NCBI GenBank assembly: GCA_900554375.1
Contig: USHK01000002.1
Location: forward strand, 1 to 21,968
Direction: 5' to 3'
DNA: 21,968 bases
From: an uncultured Sutterella sp.
GTDB lineage: Bacteria > Pseudomonadota > Gammaproteobacteria > Burkholderiales > Burkholderiaceae_F
A program made the translations under genes and the position numbers. Under the pieces are notes generated by a model. The model was given only the letters and a program-made list of their open reading frames with translations, ran no database searches and was not told the DNA's origin. Below, piece by piece: positions 1-8,300 of the stretch (position 1 is its first letter; every line of letters begins with the position of its first letter).

Positions 1-92
1 CTCCTTCTACGATGCTTAAACTGCTCCGGACACTGCTGCCAATGCCGGAGCAAAGTGGTTTGTCCGGAGCAGTTTAAGCATCGTAGAAGGAG
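1..92. repeat. Perfect 30-bp inverted repeat at the contig edge
   Basis: Bases 1-30 and 63-92 are exact reverse complements, separated by a 32-base spacer. The spacer itself carries a further copy of the arm core (CCGGAGCA at 45-52), which can pair with TGCTCCGG at 22-29. The repeat starts exactly at base 1, so it may extend further out or may be a fold-back artefact of amplification or assembly. The core resembles the terminator hairpin at 4354-4381, so the inner part could be a genuine terminator of a gene lying to the left. The perfect pairing is seen directly; its origin is not decided. Confidence 0.85.
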
Positions 93-154
93 GAAGTCTT
101 TTCAAGTCTTAGAATAAGATGAGAAAAATAAGACAGGCGCAGAGCCTAACTAGC

Positions 155-197
155 GCCGCTTATTTGGAAGATGTTTTGCACCTGGAGCGGCCTTTTT
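155..197 (+). terminator. Weak candidate terminator
   Basis: GCCGCT (155-160) pairs with AGCGGC (186-191) and is followed by a T5 run. The loop is long (25 bases) and the stem only 6 bp, so this is a weak call. It would end transcription entering from the left contig edge. Confidence 0.25.
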
Positions 198-592
198 AAA
201 AATTTATAGCAAAGAGTTAAAACTTATTTGTTACCTCAGGGAATATAACCTTGATCAGCCACGGGACCTCAATTTATCTTTGCTTCTTGTAGGGTCCGAG
301 TGTCTATTTCGTTGTTTTTTTACAACTCTAGTTTTTTTGCTGAAGTGGGGTCTGCAAATAAATCACAAAATAAATGTAACCCCTGAATCTGTAACTTCAT
401 AATTTACAGTTAAATTTTTAGTTTCATGCGATCTCATTTGTCAGTTTAATCCGGTAAGTAGTCGGGAAAGCCCTAAGCAACTTGTTGTTGTTTTTTCGGC
501 CTCGTAGGTTATTATGAACCCATAAATCTTATAAATATTATTTCCGTCCCGAGGAAAAGATGATTAAATCGATCAGTAATTCAACACGTCTA

Positions 593-601
593 CCCCCCCC
601 C
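593..601. repeat. C9 homopolymer tract upstream of adhesin gene
   Basis: Nine consecutive C residues lie about 410 bp before the start codon of the trimeric autotransporter gene. Tracts of this kind change length by slipped-strand mispairing. In Moraxella uspA1, also a trimeric autotransporter gene, a G tract in the leader sets expression level. The tract is seen directly; a switching role here is inference. Confidence 0.9.
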
Positions 602-860
602 AATTAGGTGGGTTGATTCGGCTCCTTAACGTTAGGCTTCGCGCCTCTCTTTGCGGTATTTCTCACCGCATCTGTTCTGATTATCCTTCAATTTTTGCCT
701 TGTCTTCCTGCTTTGTCAGCAGTCGAAGAGGGGTTCGCATGCCTGCTGTATTGAAAAATATTGCAGCGGACATAGCTCGCATCTTTCTTTTTCACAAACC
801 ATTCCCTCGCAGCGCTTCTGCTTTCCGGAGGCGTTTCGGGGGAATTTTCTATTTCCTTTC

Positions 861-905
861 GAAACCGCCTAAAACCAAAGGTTTTAGTTGCACTTTTTAG
901 GTTTC
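861..905 (+). promoter_or_regulatory. Mutually exclusive hairpins in the leader of the adhesin gene
   Basis: Hairpin A is a perfect 8-3-8 dyad, CTAAAACC (869-876) with GGTTTTAG (880-887). Hairpin B pairs GAAACC and TAAAA (861-866, 870-874) with TTTTA and GGTTTC (895-899, 900-905), 11 bp with a 3-base bulge. The two share bases 870-874, so they cannot form together, an arrangement like an attenuator or an RNA switch. The pairing is visible; the function is a guess. Confidence 0.4.
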
Positions 906-1010
906 GTTAATCCATAAAAATTTCTTGCTCGCCTTGAAATCTGGGGGAAATGTGCTCGTAAGAAAGTAACCCCTCCTCTTTTCTTCGACGATTATCCTTA
1001 GGAGAAAAAT

Positions 1011-4000
1011 ATGAATAGGTGTTTCAAAGTTGTTTTTAATCGAGTTAGAGGATGCCTCGTTGTAGCTAATGAATTTACACGATTAAAGTCCAAAGGCAAG
1101 ACCGCAGTTGTCGTTTCTGCTCTGGCTGCCGCGAGCCTTGGCGCTGTCCCGCTGGAAACTGTTGCCTCGGGAACAGACAGTACTTATGTTGGAAACGACG
1201 CCAATCATGATGGATTGAAATCGGCCGCTATTGCGAATAATACAAGAGCAACCGGCGATTATTCAACAGCAGTAGGAAACAGTGCCAAGGCTACTGCCAA
1301 AAATACAACCGCACTTGGATATAGCGCACAAGCGATTGGGCTGTCTTCAACAGCTGTTGGCGTAGGAGCACAAGCTACAGAGGAAAGTACACTCGCACTT
1401 GGATATGGTGCAGGAGCAACTGGCGCCCATTCAATGGCTGTTGGCGTAGGAGCAGATTCTTCATCTTATTACTCAGTTGCAATTGGAAATGGCTCTGAGG
1501 CTTCGAACGAGTATGCTACTACAATAGGGGCTGCAGCTGAAGCAACCGGACGATATTCTGTGGCACTTGGAGGTACTGCCCTAGCCAGAAGCATGAATTC
1601 TGTCGCCATTGGCTATGGTTCCAGGGCTTATGAGGCTGACACTGTTTCGTTTGGCAACAGCGAGTTACGGCGCCGTTTGGTCCAGATAGCCCGAGGCTCT
1701 GCGGACACCGATGCTGTGACCGTGGGTCAGATGAAGGACTATGCTACCAAGGTAACAGCGGGAGATAACATCACTATCTCACATTTAGAGAATCCTGACC
1801 CTACTAACGGCCAAACCTACACAGTTGGACTCAATAAGAATGTTACTCTTGCAGGTGACGGCTCATTGAAGGTCGGCGTCTCGGGTTCTACGCTGACTTC
1901 ATCAAGTCTGAAAATCGGCAATGCAACTCTCAACGGTACGTCTCTTGGTTTTGGCAGCAATACACCTTCTTTGAGCAACAACGGCTTGGCGATGGCTTCC
2001 AAGAAGATTACGGGTCTTGCCAATGGTACGTCGGATACCGATGCGGTGAATGTTTCTCAGTTGAATGCAGCAAAGGCCGCAGCCACTACGAAACTTGCAG
2101 AAAAGGGAACCAATATCACCGTAACTCCGGCTGATAACTCTGACGGCAGCAAGACTTATACCGCAAACCTCAACGACACTATCAATCTGACTGAGGCCGG
2201 TTCTGTAAGCATCTCCTCTGGCGCTGCTTTGAATAAGGACGGTCTTAAGGTTGGTTCTACGAAGTTCAACTCTGCAGGTGTCGAATTTGGTACAGGCAGT
2301 ACTCCGTCCAATTATCTCCATAGCGATGCTTTTAAGATCGGTAATCTGACCTTAGACGGCAACGGCTTAAATCTTGCTTCCGGTTCTTTGGTCGCAGGTG
2401 CTCATACGTTGGGTGCTGAAGGACTTTCTCTTGCCAGCGGGGCTTCTGTGAAAGTCGGAAGTGTAACCTTGAATGAAAGCGGTCTGAGTCTCAAGGAAGC
2501 TTCTCGGATTACAGGACTGAGCAGAGCAGACGCTTCCGGTCAACCTGTTGAATACGGACAATTTTTAGAAGCCTTGGAGGCCTCAGGTAAGACAGTTGTT
2601 GTGAGTCGAGCTGCCCCAGGTGGTAATTTGATAGAGTACTATTGGGAGGAAGAGAAAAACGGGACCAAATACAAAGATTTCTCCCTGGCCAATCAAGTCA
2701 AATTAAAGAGTGAGATGCAGGAAGGAGCAGGGGTTTCCGCTTCTTTGGAAATCCTCAATTCGGACGGTACTCAGAGCTATGCCAAACTTGATAAAGATGG
2801 CTTAAGAGTTGGTGATGCTCTGAGCATAACCGGTTCTTCCGTCGGCTTTACAGGCGGTCCGGCTCTTAGATATGGCTCGGAAGATCAGGTTGGGTTGGAC
2901 ATGGCCGGTAAGAAAATTGCCAATGTTCAGGATGGAGTGGACGATGGAGATGCAGTAAACGTCCGCCAGATGAACGCCAACGCCACAAAACTTGTAGGCA
3001 GTACTAACGTCAAAGTGGTAGAGGATCAAAGTTACGAAGGTCCGGGAAAACAATACACGGTTGATCTCGGTAACAGGGTCACTTTTGGCACCGACAACTC
3101 CGCTCTAACGATTGATTCAAGAGGTCTGAAGATTGGCTCAGCGGCTACGTTCTCCAAGGATGAAATTTCAGTCAACTCTACAGTCAATGGATCGGCCGTC
3201 ATCAAAGGCGGCAGCATCCAGGTATCTCAGGGAGACAGCAGAGTAAGCATCGATACGGCTCAGATCCAGCTCGGCAGTACAACAATTTCCTCCGGCTCTA
3301 TCAAGATGGGTGGAAATAACGGGCTCCAATTGAGATCTGACGGGACGATTGGCCGCGGGAGATCAACACTGCAGTTCAATCCTGAAACCAGCACTGTCGC
3401 ATTTTCCAATCAGCGTCTAACTGGACTTTTGGCTGGAACAGGCTCCGATGATGCGGCAACTGTCGGACAGCTGGAACGCCTGTACAACCACCTTGTGGAT
3501 AAGGGAGTGCTTCAGGAAGAGACCCAAACAGCAGCTCGCACGGCAACGCTTGCAAAGACTCGGGCGGCATCGGGAGCAAATTCAGGAGGCGAAGAGAATA
3601 CTTCCGTTAATACCTTAGCTCTGGAAGACGGCAACATCGTCGGTCAACAGACAGTTAAAGGCTTAACGGGCGGGGCAAATCTTCACTCGGCTCCTGCAAG
3701 CGCTGTAAACGAGGCTGCTACGCTTGATTCCGGAAGTTCTGATACTGGTGCCGGTATTACTGCCAGAGCAGCTCACTACACGGCTGGCACCAACATTGCG
3801 ATCAACAACAACGCAATCAGTTTGGCTGACGATATCGAAGTTAAGTCGGTTAAGGCTGACAGCGTTAAGACCAAGACCATAGAGGCAAGCGAAAAGATCA
3901 CAGTTGGTACTGCAGATAACGCTGTAGTCATAGAGCCGAGCAGAATTTATTTCAGCTCTCAGGGCCCGAGCATTTCCAAGAGCGGCATTGATGCCGGCGG

Positions 4001-4343
4001 AAACCGTATTACCGGAGTTGCTGATGGTGTAGCACCTACCGACGCAGTCAACGTACGGCAAATGAATCAGGTTTCCGGACACTTGGCTTCTCGAATCAAC
4101 GATGTTGATAAGCGTGCCAAAGCCGGTATCGCTCAGGCAATCGCAACAGCCGGCTTGCCCCAGGCCTACAGACCGGGCGCAGGCATGGCCTCTGCTGCAT
4201 TAGGTACATTTGGCGGTCAAGGCGCCATCGCGATTGGTGTTTCTAAGATTTCCGACAACGGTCACTGGGTCTTCAAGGGAACTTTCAGCGGCAACACTCA
4301 ATCCAAAGTCGGCGGCTCCGTCGGTGTCGGTTACCAGTGGTAG
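1011..4343 (+). CDS. Trimeric autotransporter adhesin (YadA-like)
   Basis: Surface adhesin of type Vc: three chains would form a stalked fibre anchored by a shared C-terminal barrel. The N-terminus is an ESPR-type extended signal (residues 1-~25, MNRCFKVVFN...) followed by a hydrophobic stretch (~31-46). A YadA head of 14-residue repeats with SxAxG/AxAxG motifs covers about 70-216, including an 84-bp (28-aa) DNA period near 1312/1396. At least five neck motifs of the type DAVNVRQMN follow (first near 231-241, others near DAVNVSQLN, DAVNVRQMN, DAATVGQLE and DAVNVRQMN close to the end), separated by stalk segments rich in G, S, T and N. The last ~95 residues form the YadA anchor, ending GVGYQW. 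AGGAG lies 8 bases before the ATG. Cys occurs at residues 4 and 15 of the signal and I see none elsewhere. First of three same-strand genes for exported proteins. Ligand unknown. Confidence 0.95.
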   Translation: MNRCFKVVFNRVRGCLVVANEFTRLKSKGKTAVVVSALAAASLGAVPLETVASGTDSTYVGNDANHDGLKSAAIANNTRATGDYSTAVGNSAKATAKNTTALGYSAQAIGLSSTAVGVGAQATEESTLALGYGAGATGAHSMAVGVGADSSSYYSVAIGNGSEASNEYATTIGAAAEATGRYSVALGGTALARSMNSVAIGYGSRAYEADTVSFGNSELRRRLVQIARGSADTDAVTVGQMKDYATKVTAGDNITISHLENPDPTNGQTYTVGLNKNVTLAGDGSLKVGVSGSTLTSSSLKIGNATLNGTSLGFGSNTPSLSNNGLAMASKKITGLANGTSDTDAVNVSQLNAAKAAATTKLAEKGTNITVTPADNSDGSKTYTANLNDTINLTEAGSVSISSGAALNKDGLKVGSTKFNSAGVEFGTGSTPSNYLHSDAFKIGNLTLDGNGLNLASGSLVAGAHTLGAEGLSLASGASVKVGSVTLNESGLSLKEASRITGLSRADASGQPVEYGQFLEALEASGKTVVVSRAAPGGNLIEYYWEEEKNGTKYKDFSLANQVKLKSEMQEGAGVSASLEILNSDGTQSYAKLDKDGLRVGDALSITGSSVGFTGGPALRYGSEDQVGLDMAGKKIANVQDGVDDGDAVNVRQMNANATKLVGSTNVKVVEDQSYEGPGKQYTVDLGNRVTFGTDNSALTIDSRGLKIGSAATFSKDEISVNSTVNGSAVIKGGSIQVSQGDSRVSIDTAQIQLGSTTISSGSIKMGGNNGLQLRSDGTIGRGRSTLQFNPETSTVAFSNQRLTGLLAGTGSDDAATVGQLERLYNHLVDKGVLQEETQTAARTATLAKTRAASGANSGGEENTSVNTLALEDGNIVGQQTVKGLTGGANLHSAPASAVNEAATLDSGSSDTGAGITARAAHYTAGTNIAINNNAISLADDIEVKSVKADSVKTKTIEASEKITVGTADNAVVIEPSRIYFSSQGPSISKSGIDAGGNRITGVADGVAPTDAVNVRQMNQVSGHLASRINDVDKRAKAGIAQAIATAGLPQAYRPGAGMASAALGTFGGQGAIAIGVSKISDNGHWVFKGTFSGNTQSKVGGSVGVGYQW

Positions 4344-4353
4344 CTAATTTAGC

Positions 4354-4381
4354 GCTGCTCCGGCCTAAGTGCCGGAGCGGC
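4354..4381 (+). terminator. GC-rich hairpin after the trimeric adhesin gene
   Basis: GCTCCGGC (4357-4364) pairs with GCCGGAGC (4371-4378), extended to 11 bp with one G-T pair, loop CTAAGT. No T run follows, so it may be a partial terminator, a processing signal or an mRNA-stabilising hairpin between the adhesin gene and the foldase gene. Confidence 0.5.
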
Positions 4382-4422
4382 AATCTCAACCAATCTTTTC
4401 TTAATCAACAAAAGGTTTATTA

Positions 4423-5232
4423 ATGAAGTTAGTTTTAAGCGCAGTTTTGCTTTCTTTAGCGCTCCCGGTTTCAGCTCAGACAGCTTTTACTGTTAACGGG
4501 CAGACCATTTCGTCCAACAATGTGAAGCAGTACATGGACTATTTGGGTGAAATGGGAGTTAAGGATCCTAAGGACAGAGAAGCAAGAGCCCAAAAGATTC
4601 TTATCACACAGGCTGCAATCGCACAGGAAGCTGCAAAGCAGAAAATCAGCTCATCAGCTGCTTACCTGGGAAAGCTCGAAGACAAAAAGACTGAGCTGTT
4701 GGTTGAGGAGCTTGTGAAAAAGAACATTTTAAGCAAGCAGCCTACGGATCAGGAATTAGCCGCCTACTACGACTCTCTCAAGAGCAAATACGATCCCAAC
4801 CAAATAAAACTTCGTCAGATTGTCGTTCCTACCAAAGAAAAAGCTCAGGACCTGATTGTCCGGATCAAGGCGGGCGCTGACATGGCAAAACTGGCCCAAA
4901 GCGAGTCCACTGACAGGTCTTCAGCAACAAAAGGAGGAGAGCTTCCTAACCTGTTTATTAAATCATTCAACGATCCAAACCTCGTTTCCTTGCTGCAGTC
5001 ACTGAAGAAGGGGGAGCTTCTGAGCATTCCATACCAGTCTCCGGCCGGTTACCACGTCATCAAGCTCGAGGATACAAAAGTCGTGCCGTTTCCGAAATTT
5101 GAAGACGTAAAGCAGCTCCTTACCACACAGCTGAATCAAAGACGGGCAGACGATTATCTGAAGAATTTGGTGGATTCAGCAAAAGTTTCAGCTCTTCCTC
5201 CTTCACGGAAATCAGCAAAAAAACGCAGCTAA
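4423..5232 (+). CDS. Periplasmic parvulin-type peptidylprolyl isomerase / chaperone (SurA/PpiC-like)
   Basis: Predicted secreted foldase of 269 aa. Signal peptide 1-18 with cleavage after VSA. A helical SurA-N-like segment (about 20-115) is followed by a parvulin domain (about 127-217: LRQIVVP ... GGELPNLF ... SIPYQSPAGYHVIKL). The late conserved His of parvulins is kept (GYHVIKL, H211), but the early His expected in the HIL-type motif is replaced in RQIVV (Q132), so isomerase activity may be weak and chaperone action more important. A basic tail (SRKSAKKRS) ends the protein. AAAAGG precedes the ATG. The gene sits 79 bp after a trimeric adhesin gene and 69 bp before a giant autotransporter gene, which suggests help for outer-membrane protein transit. 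Family assignment is firm; client specificity is inference. Confidence 0.9.
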   Translation: MKLVLSAVLLSLALPVSAQTAFTVNGQTISSNNVKQYMDYLGEMGVKDPKDREARAQKILITQAAIAQEAAKQKISSSAAYLGKLEDKKTELLVEELVKKNILSKQPTDQELAAYYDSLKSKYDPNQIKLRQIVVPTKEKAQDLIVRIKAGADMAKLAQSESTDRSSATKGGELPNLFIKSFNDPNLVSLLQSLKKGELLSIPYQSPAGYHVIKLEDTKVVPFPKFEDVKQLLTTQLNQRRADDYLKNLVDSAKVSALPPSRKSAKKRS

Positions 5233-5242
5233 TCAACAACAT

Positions 5243-5277
5243 CCGGCTAGAAAAAGTTAAAGGACTCGCCTGGCCGG
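5243..5277 (+). repeat. Inverted repeat between foldase and autotransporter genes
   Basis: CCGGCTAG (5243-5250) pairs with CTGGCCGG (5270-5277) with one G-T pair and a 19-base loop. No T run follows. It occupies most of the 69-bp gap before the next start codon and could affect translation or mRNA processing. Confidence 0.3.
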
Positions 5278-5301
5278 TACCCCTCTCAAGCGAGAATACA
5301 T

Positions 5302-8300
5302 ATGAATAAAGTTTATAAAGCGGTCTGGAATTATTTCAGGCAAAGTTTTGTAGTAGTCAGTGAAAACAAGGGCGTGCAGCGGAACTCAGGCAAATCTATA
5401 AAGAGTGCAGTGCTTGTTTCTGCAGCGGCTCTGGCAGGAGCTTTGTTAACTCCTGTTGCAAACGCTACAGAGTACTCAGTATCAGCCTTGCAGTCTGCTC
5501 TGGATGGCGGAACAACAGAATTTACCGCTCCAGATGATGTTCTGACAGGTTCTTCTAACCTTACAATCTCTAATGAGACAGGGTCTGACACAAACCTGAA
5601 CCTTAAGGCTAATCCTCTTGCCATTACTAATATCACCGGTTTTGATTCAGTTTCGATTACAAGCAGAGAAGTCAGACTTTTGGGTGTTACGGATGACACA
5701 GGTGCCACCACTGGGTCCAATTTCACAGTTTCCGGAGAGGGAAACATCCTTTATCTTGGTCAGGATGGTCCTGGAAAAGATGCCACAAACCTAAATGTAG
5801 ATGGGACTGTGTCGTTGGTTGAATCCGGTACGTTGCAGCTTGAAGGCAAAGGAAAATTCAAAGTCACAGAAGTAAACTCCTCCGGTGGTTTCATTAAAGT
5901 AGGGAGCGGCGAAGTAGACGATGCCATTGTTGTCAGCTCTCTCGAAATGGCTACATATAAGGCAGGCCCAAACTCTTCTCTGATCACTTCAGGCGAAGTT
6001 GCGATCGGAGCAGTTGCTATGTTAGAAGGTGAAAATGGCAGCGGCAGAATAGAAGTAGCGGGCAGCGGCAGCGTCACCGTTTCAGATTCCTTCGCATTTC
6101 AGGGTTCTCTAGACAATAGCGGTACTGTTACTTTAAGCGGCGATAACGATAGCCTCTCGGGGTCTATCAACAATAAGAAAGAGCTGGTGGTAAAGAACTT
6201 TCAATTAACACAACTTGGAGATGCAGACTCAAGCAGCTTTGGAACGATTAAGGCACAAAGTTTCGATGTAGCCGGCAATTTCACTAATAAAGGAATTTTT
6301 GAAGTCACAGAAGCGCTTTCTTTGACGGATCACGAGAATAATGGTGCCTTTCAAAACGAAGGAACCCTCACCGTTGCAGGCATTAAGTCTGGTGAAAACA
6401 CTACATTTTATAATCAGAGCGGTGAAGAGGCCCAAGCCGTCGTAAAACTTGCTAAGAGTAACGGAGCAGATGCTGAGGTTGTAAAAGGCTCTTTTATAAA
6501 CTATAAGGGTGCGAAAATTGCTGCAGCAGAGGGAGTTGATGGGCAGCCTTCGGCAGGAATTTTATCGTTTGAATCAACAAAAGAAGTAACAAATTCAGGC
6601 GAGATTGAAGGAATTAGTATTCAGGTTGCCGGCACGAACTACTTTGCACATAGCTCGTTGGACAACAAGCAGGTTGGTTTCCTCAATGAAGGTACAGCCA
6701 ACCTGGAGAATTTAACGGTAGCGGCAGAGCAAGCAAGTGACATCGGTTTCTACAACAAGGGCAATCTCTCTTTCAAAACTTTAGCCGTTGACTCCGGCAC
6801 CGCAGCGTTAGCCCAAGGAACCCTTAACGCGGCCGATGCAGAAGTTACTGTCGGTAAAGAAGGAGGAACAGCAGGAGGTGTGCTGCAACTTGCCGATGCA
6901 GCGTTTAAATCAGTTTCCGTGGAGGCAAACGGCACTGTTAACGTTGCCGGTAATTATGCCGTTAAGGAGACCAATAATTCCGGAACCATCAATATCGCAG
7001 TTGGCTCAGAAGAACCGTTTGTTTTAGGTGAAGGACAAACTTTCGTTAATGCAGGCAATCTTAACGGAGCAAACGATATCGTCCTGGCTGGTTCCACGTT
7101 TACGAATGACGGTGGTACTTACGAGAATGGCGAAAAAACCGTCAATCAAATTTTAGTTCAAGGCCCCGGAAGCTTCGTTAACCAAAGCGGCACGTTGGAA
7201 GTTAAAGATCTTATATTGAGTGACGTGGCCGTAGGGGAAGAAGGTAACCAAGGCAATGGTCCTGCCTTGACCCTCGCAGCCGGAAGCACTCTGACTGTTG
7301 ATAACTTGGCCGCAAACCAGGCTGTTATTAATATCAACGGCGGCGCGTTGACAATCGCCAGCAACGTAACAAAAGACTCTACGATCAATCTTTCTGAAGG
7401 CACTTTTGATCTGGGAATCTTTACTAACAATGTGTTTAACGGCGATAAAGCAAACTTCTCCGGTAATACTATTAACGTGACAGGCACTGAAAGCTATACT
7501 GGGGCAGAAGATAGTTTTGAATCGGAGCTTGAAGGGCTTACAACCCTTAAGGCCGAGCAGATCGACAATAGCAATAAATACGTTATTGAGACCGGGGGTA
7601 TGCTGGATGTTGACAAGATCGATAGCTTCAACATCACGCTTAACGGAGGTGTGTTAAAGACAACTTTAGATCAGCTATTTGACATGAATATGCCGGATAC
7701 CTCAACGGAAAGCATTCCCGACGGGGAACAAAGAGATGATCTTCTCAAGCCGGAAGATGTTGGGGCTCCCACTGCCGTTGCTGCTAAGTTTGATAAGAAC
7801 ACCCTTGCTCAAGGCCCGGATGGTAAAGCTCACTTCATCTTTACTGACGACTCTTACAATCTTTCCTCCTTTGACAAGCTCGTTGAAATTTATAATCCTG
7901 AAGAGGGTGATGATAATTTCACAGCAAACTACACGGGTGAATTTGGCGGAGTCTTTACATTGGACACCGCAAAGAATGTTGTAAAAGACAGTTCCAAGAA
8001 CTTTAATCTCATTCTTAGTGGCACCACTTTAAATAACTACTACACGGAAGAAGGCACTGAAAAAGGAAAGGGCAACGCTCTGGTAATCGGTCAGGGAGAA
8101 AACAACGATACCACTAACTACTTGGACGCAAGTATCGGCTTCCAGGGTATCAGCGGTGTCAGCGACGTGACGATTACGGACGGGTATACCTTAGGTTTGG
8201 CGGGAACAAAAGTCGCTGAGGGCGAAAGCAAAGAGCCGGCTGATTCCAAGCTTTTGGGCAGTACGTCCGGTGACGGACAAATTACTGTCAATGGAAACGG

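Larger units (their letters stand above)
93..1010. other. Long non-coding leader region of the trimeric autotransporter
   Basis: About 900 bases with no convincing gene. The only longer open frame (613-900, TTG start) has no ribosome binding site and an Arg/Ser/Phe-rich composition unlike a real protein. Contents: a C9 homopolymer at 593-601, small hairpins at 652-670 and 869-887, a larger alternative hairpin at 861-905, and a good ribosome binding site (AGGAG) just before the ATG at 1011. The length and structure suggest a regulated leader; this is inference. Confidence 0.6.

Noticed and set aside
652..670. TGCGGT...ACCGCA stretch resembling a motif in common cloning vectors
   Set aside because: The likeness covers only about 20 bases and the surroundings do not match; a simple small hairpin explains it.
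613..900. 95-codon frame in the leader region, TTG start
   Set aside because: No ribosome binding site, Arg/Ser/Phe-rich random-like composition, and the frame runs through the alternative hairpins; treated as non-coding.
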